Positions 35,468-44,265 of a DNA stretch of 64,000 bases are shown here, in pieces (the stretch's first letter is position 1; each line of letters begins with the position of its first letter). A program made the translations under genes and the position numbers. Location: assembly GCF_030272705.1 (NCBI RefSeq), contig NZ_JARFYM010000010.1, positions 124,001-188,000 of the forward strand. The letters run 5' to 3'. This stretch comes from Rhizobium mayense (GTDB taxonomy: Bacteria > Pseudomonadota > Alphaproteobacteria > Rhizobiales > Rhizobiaceae). A model generated the notes under the pieces. That model did not search any database and had not been told where the DNA came from. It was given only the letters and a program-made list of their open reading frames with translations.

Positions 35468-36463
35468 TCAGCTCTTCGGGCAGGCGTTGTCGGTCGTGTA
35501 GTCGTGGACCTTGATCGTGCCGGAGATGATGGCGGCGGTCGCCTTGTCGACGGCAGCCTTCATTTCCGGCGTGACGAGCGGCTTGTTGTTGTCGTCCATG
35601 GCAGCGCCGACGCCCTCTTCCTTGAGGCCGAGTTCCTGCGTGCCGGCCGTGAACTTGCCGTTCTTGGCGTCGGTGAAGGCGTTATAGACGGCGAGATCGA
35701 CGCGCTTGACGACCGAGGTCAGAACCGAACCCGGATGCAGGTAGTTCTGGTTGGAGTCGACGCCGATCGACAGCTTCTTGTTGTCGGCAGCCGTCTGCAG
35801 CACGCCGAGGCCGGTGGCGCCCGCAGCCGCGTAGACAACGTCGGCGCCCTGGTCGATCTGGTTCTTGGTGAGCTCGCCGCCGCGAACCGGGTCGTTCCAG
35901 GCAGCACCGGTCGTGCCGGTCATGTTCTGGAAGACTTCGATCTTCGGATTGGTGGCGCGGGCGCCCTGCTCATAGCCGCATTCGAACTTGCGGATCAGCG
36001 GAATGTCCATGCCGCCGACGAAACCAACCTTGCCGCTCTTGGATGCCAGTGCAGCCATGACGCCGGCGAGATAAGAGCCTTCGTTTTCCTTGAATTTGAC
36101 GGAGCGGACGTTCGGCAGGTCGAGGCTGTCGTCGATCAGAACGAACTGGGTCTTCGGATATTCGGCTGCAACCTTCTGAAGAGCGGACGTCCAGGCGAAG
36201 GAAACGGCGATGACCGGATTGAAGCCCTTGCTGGCAAAGTTGCGCAGCGCCTGTTCACCCTGGGTGTCGCCCGTCGGCTCGAAATCGCGATAGGCAATGC
36301 CAGTTTCCTTCTTGAACTTCTCGGCGCCATTATAGGCTGCCTCGTTGAAGGACTTGTCGAACTTGCCGCCGGTGCCGTAGACGATCGCCGGCTTGATGTC
36401 GGCCGCAAGCGCCGTTGCCGACATGGCAGCCAAGGCGAAAAGGGTCAAAAGGGATTTTTTCAT
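35468..36463 (-). CDS. BMP family ABC substrate-binding protein (nucleoside type)
   Basis: A 331-aa periplasmic protein with a short signal (MKKSLLTLFALAAMSATALA, cut before Ala-Asp). The Bmp/Med domain is recognised from IVYGTGGKFDKSFNEAAYNG, FAWTSALQKVAAEYPKTQFV and GSYLAGVMAALASKSGKVGF. Family members bind purine and pyrimidine nucleosides, and the salvage genes downstream support this here. It is the promoter-proximal gene of the operon BMP-ATPase-permease-permease-cdd-PNP-deoC-deoA. Confidence 0.94.
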   Translation of the reverse strand: MKKSLLTLFALAAMSATALAADIKPAIVYGTGGKFDKSFNEAAYNGAEKFKKETGIAYRDFEPTGDTQGEQALRNFASKGFNPVIAVSFAWTSALQKVAAEYPKTQFVLIDDSLDLPNVRSVKFKENEGSYLAGVMAALASKSGKVGFVGGMDIPLIRKFECGYEQGARATNPKIEVFQNMTGTTGAAWNDPVRGGELTKNQIDQGADVVYAAAGATGLGVLQTAADNKKLSIGVDSNQNYLHPGSVLTSVVKRVDLAVYNAFTDAKNGKFTAGTQELGLKEEGVGAAMDDNNKPLVTPEMKAAVDKATAAIISGTIKVHDYTTDNACPKS

Positions 36464-36857
36464 GAGGTGCAGCCCTGTTGTTGCTATCTTGTTGGGTCCT
36501 CCCGCAAGCCCGTTGACCGGGCATGTCTGCGGAACCGCCGACCTCCCCCGAGGCCAAGCTGGCGCATCCTTGCATGGCTGCAGGAAAAATTCACGAGAAA
36601 TTTTTCAGTTGGTAAAGATTTGTGGGAATTGCCAAAAACCCGCCCAAAGGAGCTGATTTTTGGCCATTTTTGGCCCCAAGCTGCGATTTTATTAGCCAAC
36701 CAAGGGGCGAGAACCTGTATCGCAGCCATCGGCTGAGTTCGTGCCATACTTGCGATCGCTTGCCTCGATACCCGAGTGACCTATCTCACGCCGGATGTCC
36801 AAAACACACCGGATCGCCTGATTTCAGCTCGCCGCGTCGAGCTTCCCCTCCCTTACG
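36464..36857. promoter_or_regulatory. Promoter region of the nucleoside operon
   Basis: A gap of 394 bases with no convincing gene. It must hold the leftward promoter for the BMP gene. A repeated word ttttggcca / tttttggcc occurs at about 36658-36674, giving an imperfect palindrome (ttggcc-attttt-ggcccc) that could be an operator; no regulator gene is adjacent. Confidence 0.4.
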
Positions 36858-37733
36858 TCAAGACGATTGCGTCATCGAAACCAGAACTTCCCGCAGCCCG
36901 GTTCGGCCTCGCTTGACCTCTCCAACGCCTGGCTCCAGGTCGATCCGTCCGGCATTGTGGGCGTCATACAACGCGGCAACCAATTCGGCATAGCTTGCGC
37001 TCAGCCCTCCCCGAACGAGCGCAGGAATCCAGTCCGGGCGAGACATTTCGCTGGCGGCAATATTTCGGCCGGCGAGCTCCGCGGCAATCCGCGCAACGTC
37101 CTCGACGCTGTAGCGATTTGGCCCCTCCGCATGGACGATGCGGAGCGGAGCATGGGTATCGGATAGGAGCAATTCGCTGGCAATGACGCCGACGTCGGGA
37201 GCCGATATGGTGGGAAATAGTTTGGTTGTCGGATGATGCAGGCTCGGCAGCACGCCGGTCTCGACCGCGCGCCCGATCTGCCGGCTCCAATTCTCCATAT
37301 GCTCGGCGGAGCGCAGGAAAGTCAGGGCGGCGGGGAGCTTTTTCAGTTCGGATTCCAAATGATGGAAAGTCAGTGTGATGCCCGTGCCCGACGCAAGGTG
37401 TGCGCCATAGTCGGAAATTGCCAGAATGGAGCTCGGCCTGTTCCGGTCGAGTGCATCGACGATCGTTCTTATGCTGTTTTTCATCTCAGCGGCCGCGTCG
37501 TCCGCCCGCACACTCGTGGGGCAGATGATCTGTACGGCTGTCGCGCCTCTCATGCTTTCAGAGAGAGCCGCACCGTCCTGAATGTCCGCGACGGCAATAT
37601 CGCAACCCATGGCCCTGAGTTCAGCGGCACTATCTGGCCGTCGAACGACGGCTGTCACCGGCGCGCCATGGCGGCGGAGCTCGGCAATCGTCGCCCGCCC
37701 GATCTTTCCGGTCGCACCCAAAACTACAAACAT
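36858..37733 (-). CDS. NmrA-like NAD(P)-binding protein
   Basis: A 291-aa atypical SDR/NmrA family protein. The N-terminal dinucleotide motif is VVLGATGKIGRATIAELRRHG, followed by VTAVVRRPDS and DIAVADIQDG. The usual SDR Tyr-x3-Lys is not clear, as in NmrA-type redox sensors and quinone reductases (QOR2/YtfG type). LRSAEHMENW is a typical central piece of that group. The AraC gene lies upstream on the same strand after 126 bases. Function is a likely redox sensing or reductase role; low detail. Confidence 0.8.
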   Translation of the reverse strand: MFVVLGATGKIGRATIAELRRHGAPVTAVVRRPDSAAELRAMGCDIAVADIQDGAALSESMRGATAVQIICPTSVRADDAAAEMKNSIRTIVDALDRNRPSSILAISDYGAHLASGTGITLTFHHLESELKKLPAALTFLRSAEHMENWSRQIGRAVETGVLPSLHHPTTKLFPTISAPDVGVIASELLLSDTHAPLRIVHAEGPNRYSVEDVARIAAELAGRNIAASEMSRPDWIPALVRGGLSASYAELVAALYDAHNAGRIDLEPGVGEVKRGRTGLREVLVSMTQSS

Positions 37734-37859
37734 CTCTCACATCCTTGAACGTTTCATCGCGGATGCAGATCATGCTGTTTCAGAGGACCTGTCGCACAGG
37801 ATCGGATGCTGAAGAACAAAAACGGGTAGTCAATGATCGGTTACGCTCCTGCAGAGAGG

Positions 37860-38678
37860 CTATTGTCTCATCCGGGCGATGCTGGCCGGTGTCACGCCGA
37901 GGACACGCTTCATCGCCTGCGCCATGTGGCTCTGATGAGCAAAACCGGCGGCGAGCGCAATCTGGCTGATCGGCAGCTCTCCCAAAACAAGCAGGCTTCT
38001 GGCGCGCTCCACCCTGCAGCGGATCACATATTGATGAACCGGCATACCGAATGAGCGGCGAAACAGCACCTTAAGGTGCGATACGCTGATCGTCGCGACA
38101 TCAGCCAATTGTGCCAGCGACAAATCCTGATCGAGGTGGGATTCGATGAATTCGATAAGGCTGCGTCTTTGGCGCGATGAAAGCTTTTGCCTGGCCGCCA
38201 CGGTCGGCGGGTTGAAAGGCCCACTGATGAGCCGCACCGCCAGCGCCTTTCCGAGACTTTCGACGAACAGGCGATCGGAGGGTCCGTCCGCGCTCATCTG
38301 CGTCTCCAGCGCCAATGCGATGTGCTCGATACCTGGATCGCGATGCTGAAACTTAGGACGGACGGCGATGCTGTCCGGATCGATCTCCAGATCCTCCGCG
38401 GCGCTGCGCACGATCGCGGGGCTTATCCAGAGCCTCAGGATCGAGCAATCGCCATCGTCCTCCCACTCGCCGTCCAATCCCGCCGGAACGATATCGATGT
38501 CGCCATGCGACTGAACACGACGGTGCTGCCGGCCATCGCACCGGCACGAGGCGTTGACCGGGGCCCCGATATGAATTCCAAGGCGGTGAAATGGTGTCGC
38601 GGGAATGTATGTCAGGCCAGCAGCGATATGCCGACGCTCCGCTCTTATGCCGAAGGTGCCGAGGTCGTCATCAAGCAA
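37860..38678 (-). CDS. AraC family transcriptional regulator
   Basis: A protein of about 272 aa with a C-terminal AraC/XylS DNA-binding domain: SLAQLADVATISVSHLKVLF RRSF (first HTH) and ELPISQIALAAGFAHQSHMA (second HTH), ending GVTPASIARMR. The N-terminal part is a cupin-like sensor (VPAGLDGEWEDDGDCSILRL). No ATG fits; I use the TTG at 38678 with gggagaggg ahead, while the frame extends to a TTG at 38780. It may control the NmrA-like gene downstream; the ligand is unknown. Confidence 0.82.
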   Translation of the reverse strand: MLDDDLGTFGIRAERRHIAAGLTYIPATPFHRLGIHIGAPVNASCRCDGRQHRRVQSHGDIDIVPAGLDGEWEDDGDCSILRLWISPAIVRSAAEDLEIDPDSIAVRPKFQHRDPGIEHIALALETQMSADGPSDRLFVESLGKALAVRLISGPFNPPTVAARQKLSSRQRRSLIEFIESHLDQDLSLAQLADVATISVSHLKVLFRRSFGMPVHQYVIRCRVERARSLLVLGELPISQIALAAGFAHQSHMAQAMKRVLGVTPASIARMRQ

Positions 38679-38736
38679 GTTCCCTCTCCCGTCTCCAGCG
38701 CCCGGTTGGCTGAATTCTCGCGATGGCCTGATAGTC

Positions 38737-39054
38737 TCAGACGCTGAAACGACCTGCAACCGGCGGCTTCTTGTAGGCAATCATCCACAGAATCAGCGAG
38801 ATTACCAGGAACACCGCGAAGGCCGGCTGAAATAGCACCCACTGCATGGCCAGATCATAGAGACGCGGATGGATATAATAGGAAATCAGCGACTGGACCG
38901 TTGCAAGCGATGACGGGCTGACATCGTTCCAGGCATCCCCCATCGGGGTCACCACCACGGCGGAGGCCGCGACCGACTGGATGGAATCGATGGTGCCGGC
39001 GATCACCGCAACGACGAGCGCAACGAGGCTGGCAAAACGCAACAAGAAACGCAT
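38737..39054 (-). CDS. Small membrane protein, 105 aa
   Basis: Two hydrophobic helices (FLLRFASLVALVVAVIAG near the start and FAVFLVISLILWMIAY near the end) flank a central periplasmic or cytoplasmic part containing VVVTPMGDAWNDVSPSSLAT. The ATG at 39054 has ggag 7 bases upstream; the longer frame to 39192 is less likely. Basic C-terminus (KKPPVAGRFSV). No family is recognised beyond conserved-looking hypothetical membrane protein. Confidence 0.65.
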   Translation of the reverse strand: MRFLLRFASLVALVVAVIAGTIDSIQSVAASAVVVTPMGDAWNDVSPSSLATVQSLISYYIHPRLYDLAMQWVLFQPAFAVFLVISLILWMIAYKKPPVAGRFSV

Positions 39055-39287
39055 CGAGCTCTCCGAATTCTCATTACCCGTCGGCCATAGACTACCGGCC
39101 AATCGCACTTTGCCTATCCACCTCTCTAGATAGGTTGAGAGCCAGACGAGCGCAATGGAGGACAGGCCCAGAGTTTTCTGTCTGGAAGTCAAAAATCTGT
39201 CAGATTCGGGTTGATCCTGAGAAATTCATCGGTATATATCGCGGCCGTTCCGACGATTTGCCTCCTGACCGGTTGCGAAACGCCAAA

Positions 39288-39377
39288 GGACAGGTGGCCG
39301 AGTGGTTTAAGGCGCACGCCTGGAACGCGTGTGTACGTGAAAGCGTACCGAGGGTTCGAATCCCTCCCTGTCCGCCA
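39288..39377 (+). tRNA. tRNA-Ser (anticodon GGA)
   Basis: A 90-base class II tRNA. The acceptor arm ggacagg pairs with cctgtcc, followed by G and an encoded CCA. The D arm begins ggccgagtggtttaaggc; the anticodon stem cgcctggaacgcg carries GGA; a long variable arm (gtgtacgtgaaagcgtac) and the T arm gagggttcgaatccctc follow. It lies at the left edge of the accessory redox region, although no copy of its 3' end is seen elsewhere in the window. Confidence 0.96.
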
Positions 39378-39540
39378 TCAAGTTTCAGCGTAGTATAGCG
39401 TGTTGAAGGTGGCCATAGCGTGGAATCGGCATGCTCTATGCGTGCAAATGCGGGTTGTTTCGCGTTGCCACATAGCCCTTCTCGGCAAGCCCTCTGGACG
39501 TCACGGCCTTTCCCGCCACATAGGCCAAGCAACACGACAC

Positions 39541-40434
39541 TCAGCGATTGGCAAATTTCAGCTCGCCAATCCTCGATACAATGGTCTTAAGAAGTGGTGA
39601 CGTGTTGGCTTCGCTATAGCCAAGCGAGAGGTCGATCGTCGGCTGTACGCCGGCAAGCGGTCTACTGACGACAGTGGAAGGCAACAGATTGCGCGCATAG
39701 AGCGGCATCAGAGCAATGCCGCGGGTCGAGGTGACCAGTGACATCGCCATCGCGAGGTTATCGACGTAATGGTCAGGGGTGAGATCAATCCCAAGCTTGA
39801 CCCCATAGGCGTCAGTCACCGCTCTCAACGCCGGGGATTTGTCGTGGGGAACACCGACAAGCTGCTCGCCCGTTATGTCATCGGGGGTGATGGCGCTGCG
39901 CTCCGTCAGATGGTGATCCACCGGCATCAACACGATAAGCGGCTCGTCGGTCAGCCGAGTGAAGACGATTCCCGGCGCATTGCGCTCATGCCGGAGGAAG
40001 GCAAGATCAATCTTGCCCCGCATTAGTCCGTCTGCCAGATCGGGCGATGAGAGGCTGAGAATGACAACCTCGGTATTGGGTAGCTCGTCACGCATGATGC
40101 GCATGACCGCGGGCAGCCAATCAAACTCGTAGCCGGTTAGGAAGCCGAGAACGAAAGACGCCTTGGCTGGCGCCGCCGCGCGTCGCGTCGCCTCGACCGT
40201 TGCTTCGACTTGAACGAGCACTGCGCGTGCATGGTCGAGAAACACCCTGCCGGCAGCGGTTAGTTCGACGCCTTTGGCCCCGCGGATCATGAGTTCGCAC
40301 CCAAGCTCAACTTCGAGGTCGCGCATCTGCCGGCTGAGAGACGGCTGCGCCGTATGCAGCCGCTTCTCCGCAGCGACGGTCAAGCTGCCTTCCTCGGCGA
40401 CGGCAATGAAATATCGGAGGTGACGTAAGTCCAT
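39541..40434 (-). CDS. LysR family transcriptional regulator
   Basis: A 297-aa regulator. The N-terminal winged helix has LRYFIAVAEEGSLTVAAEKR followed by TAQPSLSRQMRDLEVELGCE, and the effector domain spans residues 90-295 (PNTEVVILSLSSPDLADGLM, KIDLAFLRHE). It is divergent from the SDR-GST-hydrolase genes, the classic arrangement for LysR control. The ATG at 40434 (MDLRHL) is preferred over 40440. Confidence 0.92.
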   Translation of the reverse strand: MDLRHLRYFIAVAEEGSLTVAAEKRLHTAQPSLSRQMRDLEVELGCELMIRGAKGVELTAAGRVFLDHARAVLVQVEATVEATRRAAAPAKASFVLGFLTGYEFDWLPAVMRIMRDELPNTEVVILSLSSPDLADGLMRGKIDLAFLRHERNAPGIVFTRLTDEPLIVLMPVDHHLTERSAITPDDITGEQLVGVPHDKSPALRAVTDAYGVKLGIDLTPDHYVDNLAMAMSLVTSTRGIALMPLYARNLLPSTVVSRPLAGVQPTIDLSLGYSEANTSPLLKTIVSRIGELKFANR

Positions 40435-40615
40435 GACCATACTTTACAGGCATGGAGACCAAGAAACAAAGTCTTTTTCACGGAAGCTTTCAAGGCCTAT
40501 TTCCTTTTCACCAGCCGGGTTTTCCAGCTGAATTTACTCAGGCCCCAAACCACACGGCTACCAAGCCAGACTACCCAGGCATGGTCACCAAAACGCCGTT
40601 TCGAAAGGAAATAAC
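40435..40615. promoter_or_regulatory. Divergent LysR / SDR control region with direct repeat
   Basis: Two near-identical words, caggcatggagaccaa (40447-40462) and caggcatggtcaccaa (about 40576-40591), match at 14 of 16 positions. One sits next to the LysR start and the other just before the SDR start. They could be paired binding sites for the LysR regulator or simple duplication; no consensus was tested. Confidence 0.4.
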
Positions 40616-41362
40616 ATGAATACGCCCGTAGTCCTGATCACCGGCGCACTTACCGGCATCGCCCGCGCCACCGCTTTCGCCTTTGCACAGAAGGGAGCAA
40701 AGATCGTTGCCTCCGGCCGCCATGACGCCGCCGGGGCGGCTCTCGTCGCCGAGTTGCGCGCCGCCGGTACGGAAGCCGAGTTCGTCCGCGCCGACGTGCG
40801 CCATGGGGACGATGTTCGTGCGCTCGTCGATGCGACCATCAAGCGCTTCGGCCGGCTGGACATTGCCGTCAATGCCGCCGGCACCGAGGGACAACCCGGC
40901 CCGACTGTCGAGCAGACCGCGGAAACCTATGCCGCGACCTTCGACACCAACGTCCTCGGCACGATCCTCAGCATGAAACACGAGTTGCGCGTGATGCAGG
41001 CGCAAGGGAGAGGCAGCATTGTCAACATCTCCTCGACCTTCGGTCATGAAGGTGGCGCCGGCGCATCGATTTACTCCGCCAGCAAGCACGCTGTGGAAGG
41101 TCTAACCAAGTCGGTGGCGCTCGAGGTGGGCAGTCTCGGCATCCGGGTCAACGCGGTGGCGCCAGGGCCGATCCAGACCGGCATGCTCGACCGCTTCACC
41201 GGTGGCGAAGAGGTCAAGGCCTATCTGGCCACGCTCAATGCCCAGAAGCGGATCGGCCAGCCCGACGAGATCGCACGCGCCATCCTCTACGTGTCCTCGG
41301 ACGACGCCAGCTTCGTCACTGGCCATATCCTGACCGTCGACGGCGGCAAGTCGGCCGGCTGA
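40616..41362 (+). CDS. SDR family oxidoreductase
   Basis: A 248-aa classical short-chain dehydrogenase. Cofactor motif ITGALTGIARATAFAFAQKG, AGTEG after the central strand, active site SSTFGHEGGAGASIYSASKHAVEGLT with the Tyr-x3-Lys pair, and the C-terminal FVTGHILTVDGGKSAG. Asp and Arg after the second strand (ASGRHD) point to NADP(H), as inference. It is the first gene of a rightward trio (SDR, GST, hydrolase), opposite a LysR gene. A glycine in the usual TGxxxGIG position is replaced by Ala-Leu-Thr. Confidence 0.93.
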   Translation: MNTPVVLITGALTGIARATAFAFAQKGAKIVASGRHDAAGAALVAELRAAGTEAEFVRADVRHGDDVRALVDATIKRFGRLDIAVNAAGTEGQPGPTVEQTAETYAATFDTNVLGTILSMKHELRVMQAQGRGSIVNISSTFGHEGGAGASIYSASKHAVEGLTKSVALEVGSLGIRVNAVAPGPIQTGMLDRFTGGEEVKAYLATLNAQKRIGQPDEIARAILYVSSDDASFVTGHILTVDGGKSAG

Positions 41363-41374
41363 CCCAGAAAGCCA

Positions 41375-41396
41375 GGGCCGGGCTGTAGCCCGGCCC
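41375..41396 (+). terminator. GC hairpin between SDR and GST genes
   Basis: Perfect 10-bp arms gggccgggct (41375-41384) and agcccggccc (41387-41396) are separated by 2 bases. There is no T run, so it may be an mRNA-stabilising or attenuating hairpin rather than a full terminator. Confidence 0.45.
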
Positions 41397-41446
41397 CCCC
41401 CAACCGCACACGCGGCTTCCCCGGACACTCATTCAAAGGACCTGCC

Positions 41447-42094
41447 ATGTCACCCGATCATCTGAAACTGTACGAGTCGAGCGGCTCGCCCAATTCGCGC
41501 CGCGTTCGCATCTTTGTCGCAGAGAAGGGAATTTGCGTCTCGCGCGTCCCCGTCGATCTTGGCGCGAAGGAGCAATTCTCCGAAGCCTACGCTAAAATCA
41601 ATCCGCGCCGGGTCGTCCCGACGCTCGTTCTCGAAGACGGGACGGCGATCGGCGAAGTGCCCGCGATCCTGCGCTATCTCGAAGAGGTGTACCCCGAAAC
41701 GCCGCTTCTCGGCACATCTGCCACCAACAAGGCGCTGGTGACCATGTGGGAGCGCCGGATGGAACTTGAGGGCTTTGCCGCGGTGATGGAAACCGTCCGC
41801 AACAAGGTTGCCGGGCTCAAAGGGCGCGCGATCGCCGGCGCACACGATTACGAGCAGATTCCAGGTCTCGTGGAGCGAGGCTATCAGCGGATTGCCAACT
41901 TCTATACCGATCTCGAAGCCAGGCTCGGCGAGGCGCCTTTCGTCGCGGGCGATTGGTTCAGCGTGGCCGATATCACCGCAATCGTCACGGTCGATTTCGC
42001 CACCAAAGCGTTGGATCTCGCGATCCCGGAAGGGAACAGCGCGACGCGCCGTTGGTACGACAAGGTCGCCGCGCGCTCCAGCTTCACGGCCTGA
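41447..42094 (+). CDS. Glutathione S-transferase family protein
   Basis: A 215-aa GST-fold protein. The N-terminal thioredoxin domain has LYESSGSPNSRRVRIFVAEK, the cis-Pro region RRVVPTLVLEDG and a G-site helix (EVPAILRYLEEVYPETPLLG). The C-terminal helical domain contains FVAGDWFSVADITAIVTVDF, the N-capping motif of GSTs. The usual Glu-Ser of the G-site is Glu-Val here, a small deviation. It probably conjugates or reduces electrophilic compounds together with its neighbours. Confidence 0.9.
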   Translation: MSPDHLKLYESSGSPNSRRVRIFVAEKGICVSRVPVDLGAKEQFSEAYAKINPRRVVPTLVLEDGTAIGEVPAILRYLEEVYPETPLLGTSATNKALVTMWERRMELEGFAAVMETVRNKVAGLKGRAIAGAHDYEQIPGLVERGYQRIANFYTDLEARLGEAPFVAGDWFSVADITAIVTVDFATKALDLAIPEGNSATRRWYDKVAARSSFTA

Positions 42095-42128
42095 CCCCTT
42101 TCAGACCCCAATCTTCAGGAAGTACGCC

Positions 42129-42962
42129 ATGACCTACACACATGAGACCGCCCCGACGCAATATGTCGAGGCGAACGGCATCCGCTTCGCCTATCGCCGC
42201 TTCGGCAAGCCCGGCGGCATGCCGCTGGTCTTCAACCAGCACTATACCGGAACCATGGACTATTGGGATCCGGCGGTAACCGATGGCCTCGCCCAGTCCC
42301 GCGAGGTGATCCTGTTCAACAATGCCGGCGTTTCCAATTCCTCGGGCGAGACGCCGAGCAGCTTCCAGGAGATGGGCGCCAACGCGCTTGCCTTCATCCG
42401 CGCGCTTGGCCTTAAGCAGGTCGATGTGCTCGGCATCTCGATCGGCGGTTTCGTCGCACAGGAAATAGCTCTGCAGGGAGGTGACTTCGTTCGCAAGCTC
42501 ATTCTCGTGGGCACGGGCCATCGCGGCAACGACATGACGGCCAGCCGCTCGGCCGAGATCTTCGCGGGCAGTTATGACCCGCCGGAACATCTCTGGCTGG
42601 CGGTCCATTTCAAGCCCACCGAAACAAGTCGTAAAGCCGGCCTCGCCTTCATCGAACGCAAGCTGAGCCGTCGGGATCGCGACCCGGAAGTGAGCGAGCA
42701 GACCGTTGCCGCGCAGGGCGAGGCGATCGGCAAGTGGATCACGCCGGGTGAGAATGCCCTCGACTACCTGAAATCGATCAAGCAGCCCACGCTGATCGTG
42801 CAGGGCAGCGATGACGCCATCATCCCAACCATACATTCTCTCACGCTACAGCAGAACCTGCCGAACGCTCAGCTCATCATTTATCCCGACTCGGGCCACG
42901 GCTCCATCTACCAATATCCGGAACTGTTCGTGGCCCACGCGAGGCTTTTCCTCGGCGCCTGA
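42129..42962 (+). CDS. Alpha/beta hydrolase
   Basis: A 277-aa alpha/beta-hydrolase fold protein. The nucleophile is the Ser in LGISIGGFVAQEIA, the acid probably Asp in VQGSDDAIIP, and the His in YPDSGHGSIYQYPE. An oxyanion-side motif FNQHYTGTMDYWDP replaces the more usual HG. The ATG at 42129 has aggaag 7 bases ahead. Third gene of the SDR-GST-hydrolase set; substrate unknown (esterase, lactonase and haloperoxidase-like uses are all possible). Confidence 0.9.
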   Translation: MTYTHETAPTQYVEANGIRFAYRRFGKPGGMPLVFNQHYTGTMDYWDPAVTDGLAQSREVILFNNAGVSNSSGETPSSFQEMGANALAFIRALGLKQVDVLGISIGGFVAQEIALQGGDFVRKLILVGTGHRGNDMTASRSAEIFAGSYDPPEHLWLAVHFKPTETSRKAGLAFIERKLSRRDRDPEVSEQTVAAQGEAIGKWITPGENALDYLKSIKQPTLIVQGSDDAIIPTIHSLTLQQNLPNAQLIIYPDSGHGSIYQYPELFVAHARLFLGA

Positions 42963-43142
42963 GTCCTTTGTCCATAAATGGCTATCCGCCGTCCTGTGGC
43001 GGTGGATAGCCGAGTGCTGCCGATGAGGGAGAGTAATAGCGCGCCTTAGGTGGCTATGGCGTAGATATAGTGCCCATCTTCATCGTTCGTGGCCCGCCAT
43101 ATCAAAACTGGGCACGCCAGAGTATCCGATTTTACGCCAGAG

Positions 43143-43292
43143 CTAGAGATCGCCGCCAAGGTACGGAGCAGATTGCTCTTCGGCCCCATGATGCTCGAAA
43201 AGCTCCATGAGCATCGTCTTGCCCTGGCCGACGCCATCGAAAATATACAATCCGCCCCCTTTTCGTCTGACATGCGATCTGGGCATCGTCAT
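43143..43292 (-). pseudogene. ZapE/AFG1-like ATPase Walker A fragment
   Basis: A 49-residue ORF starting 5 bases after the TauE stop. It reads KGGGLYIFDGVGQGKTMLME then LFEHHGAEEQSAPYLGGDL. The GLYIxGxVGxGKTMLMDLFF pattern is typical of the ZapE/AFG1 AAA+ ATPase P-loop, with Asp in place of the first Gly here. The rest of the ATPase is missing on both sides, so it is a broken copy. A short chance match cannot be excluded. Confidence 0.45.
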
Positions 43293-43297
43293 CCGCC

Positions 43298-44050
43298 TCA
43301 GAAGAAGAGTGGGCGAACGACGAGTTCAAGGCCAACAATGGCAAGGAAGATCAGGAACCAGCGCCGAAAAGTTGCGGCGCTTATGCGCTCGCGGATCGCT
43401 GTTCCGACCCACATGCCCAGCAACGCTGGAATGATGGCAAGTGTAGACAAAGCAATGTTTTCAAGATGAAAAGCTCCGCCGCGAGCGAGGCCCGCCGCAA
43501 GGGCGATTGTCGAGACCGTGAACGAAAGCCCGAGTGCCTGAATAAGATTATCTTTGGAAAGGCCGAGGGCCTGGAGATAGGGAACGGCTGGGATCGTAAA
43601 AACCCCGGTTCCTCCGTTGATTACCCCGGTCGCCAACCCTATGACAGGCGATAGCAAGCGCTCAAAGCGAGCGGGAACCGAGAACGGCTTCGCCCGGAGG
43701 CTGTACACTGCATAGAGAACCAATGCCGAGCCCAATCCAACACTCGCGTATTCCGGATTGGCGCTCGTCAGAAGAAACGAGCCGGCGAGTGTACCAATCA
43801 CGATGCCGAGCATCATCAGCCAAAGCCTTTGCATCAGGGCCAGGAAACTCGGCCCGGTAAATAGCTGCCAAAAATTGGTGACAAAGGATGGGATAACCAG
43901 CAGCGAAGCTGCGCTGACTGGCGACATGATCGCACCGAGAACACCCATGGCGACGGTTGGCAGCCCCATCCCCGCCACGCCCTTGACGATCCCGGCAAGG
44001 AAGAAGGTCAATGTGATGATCAGGACATGCGGCGAAAAGTATTCGTTCAT
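43298..44050 (-). CDS. TauE/SafE family membrane transporter
   Basis: A 250-aa inner-membrane protein with about seven to eight helices: MNEYFSPHVLIITLTFFLAG, GVAGMGLPTVAMGVLGAIMS, and the second family repeat VIGLATGVINGGTGVFTIPA. Proteins of this group export sulfite, sulfoacetate or other organic anions. The divergent LysR gene at 44266 is a likely regulator. The substrate is unknown. Confidence 0.92.
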   Translation of the reverse strand: MNEYFSPHVLIITLTFFLAGIVKGVAGMGLPTVAMGVLGAIMSPVSAASLLVIPSFVTNFWQLFTGPSFLALMQRLWLMMLGIVIGTLAGSFLLTSANPEYASVGLGSALVLYAVYSLRAKPFSVPARFERLLSPVIGLATGVINGGTGVFTIPAVPYLQALGLSKDNLIQALGLSFTVSTIALAAGLARGGAFHLENIALSTLAIIPALLGMWVGTAIRERISAATFRRWFLIFLAIVGLELVVRPLFF

Positions 44051-44265
44051 TTTGGCTTACCCGGCCCGGAAAATGTTGGATTGATGACTTCGCGTAGGCC
44101 GATGGCACCTACGCAGCTCATGGCGCGACGAGCCGGCGGGCGAACCAGCTCTCATCACGGTCCTAACCTCATCAATCCCTTGCGTTGCTGTTGAAAATCG
44201 GGAAGTCTGACGTCGCACGCAGTAAAATAAGCGACCGATCCAAACGTCACAATTGGTAGTTTCCG

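Noticed and set aside
39288..39377. Attachment site with direct repeat of the tRNA-Ser 3' end
   Set aside because: I found no second copy of the tRNA end and no integrase gene in the window, so an att site is not reported.
43046..43273. A 75-residue frame beside the TauE gene
   Set aside because: Another frame of the same strand carries the ZapE-like sequence, and this one has only low-complexity Ser/Arg content.
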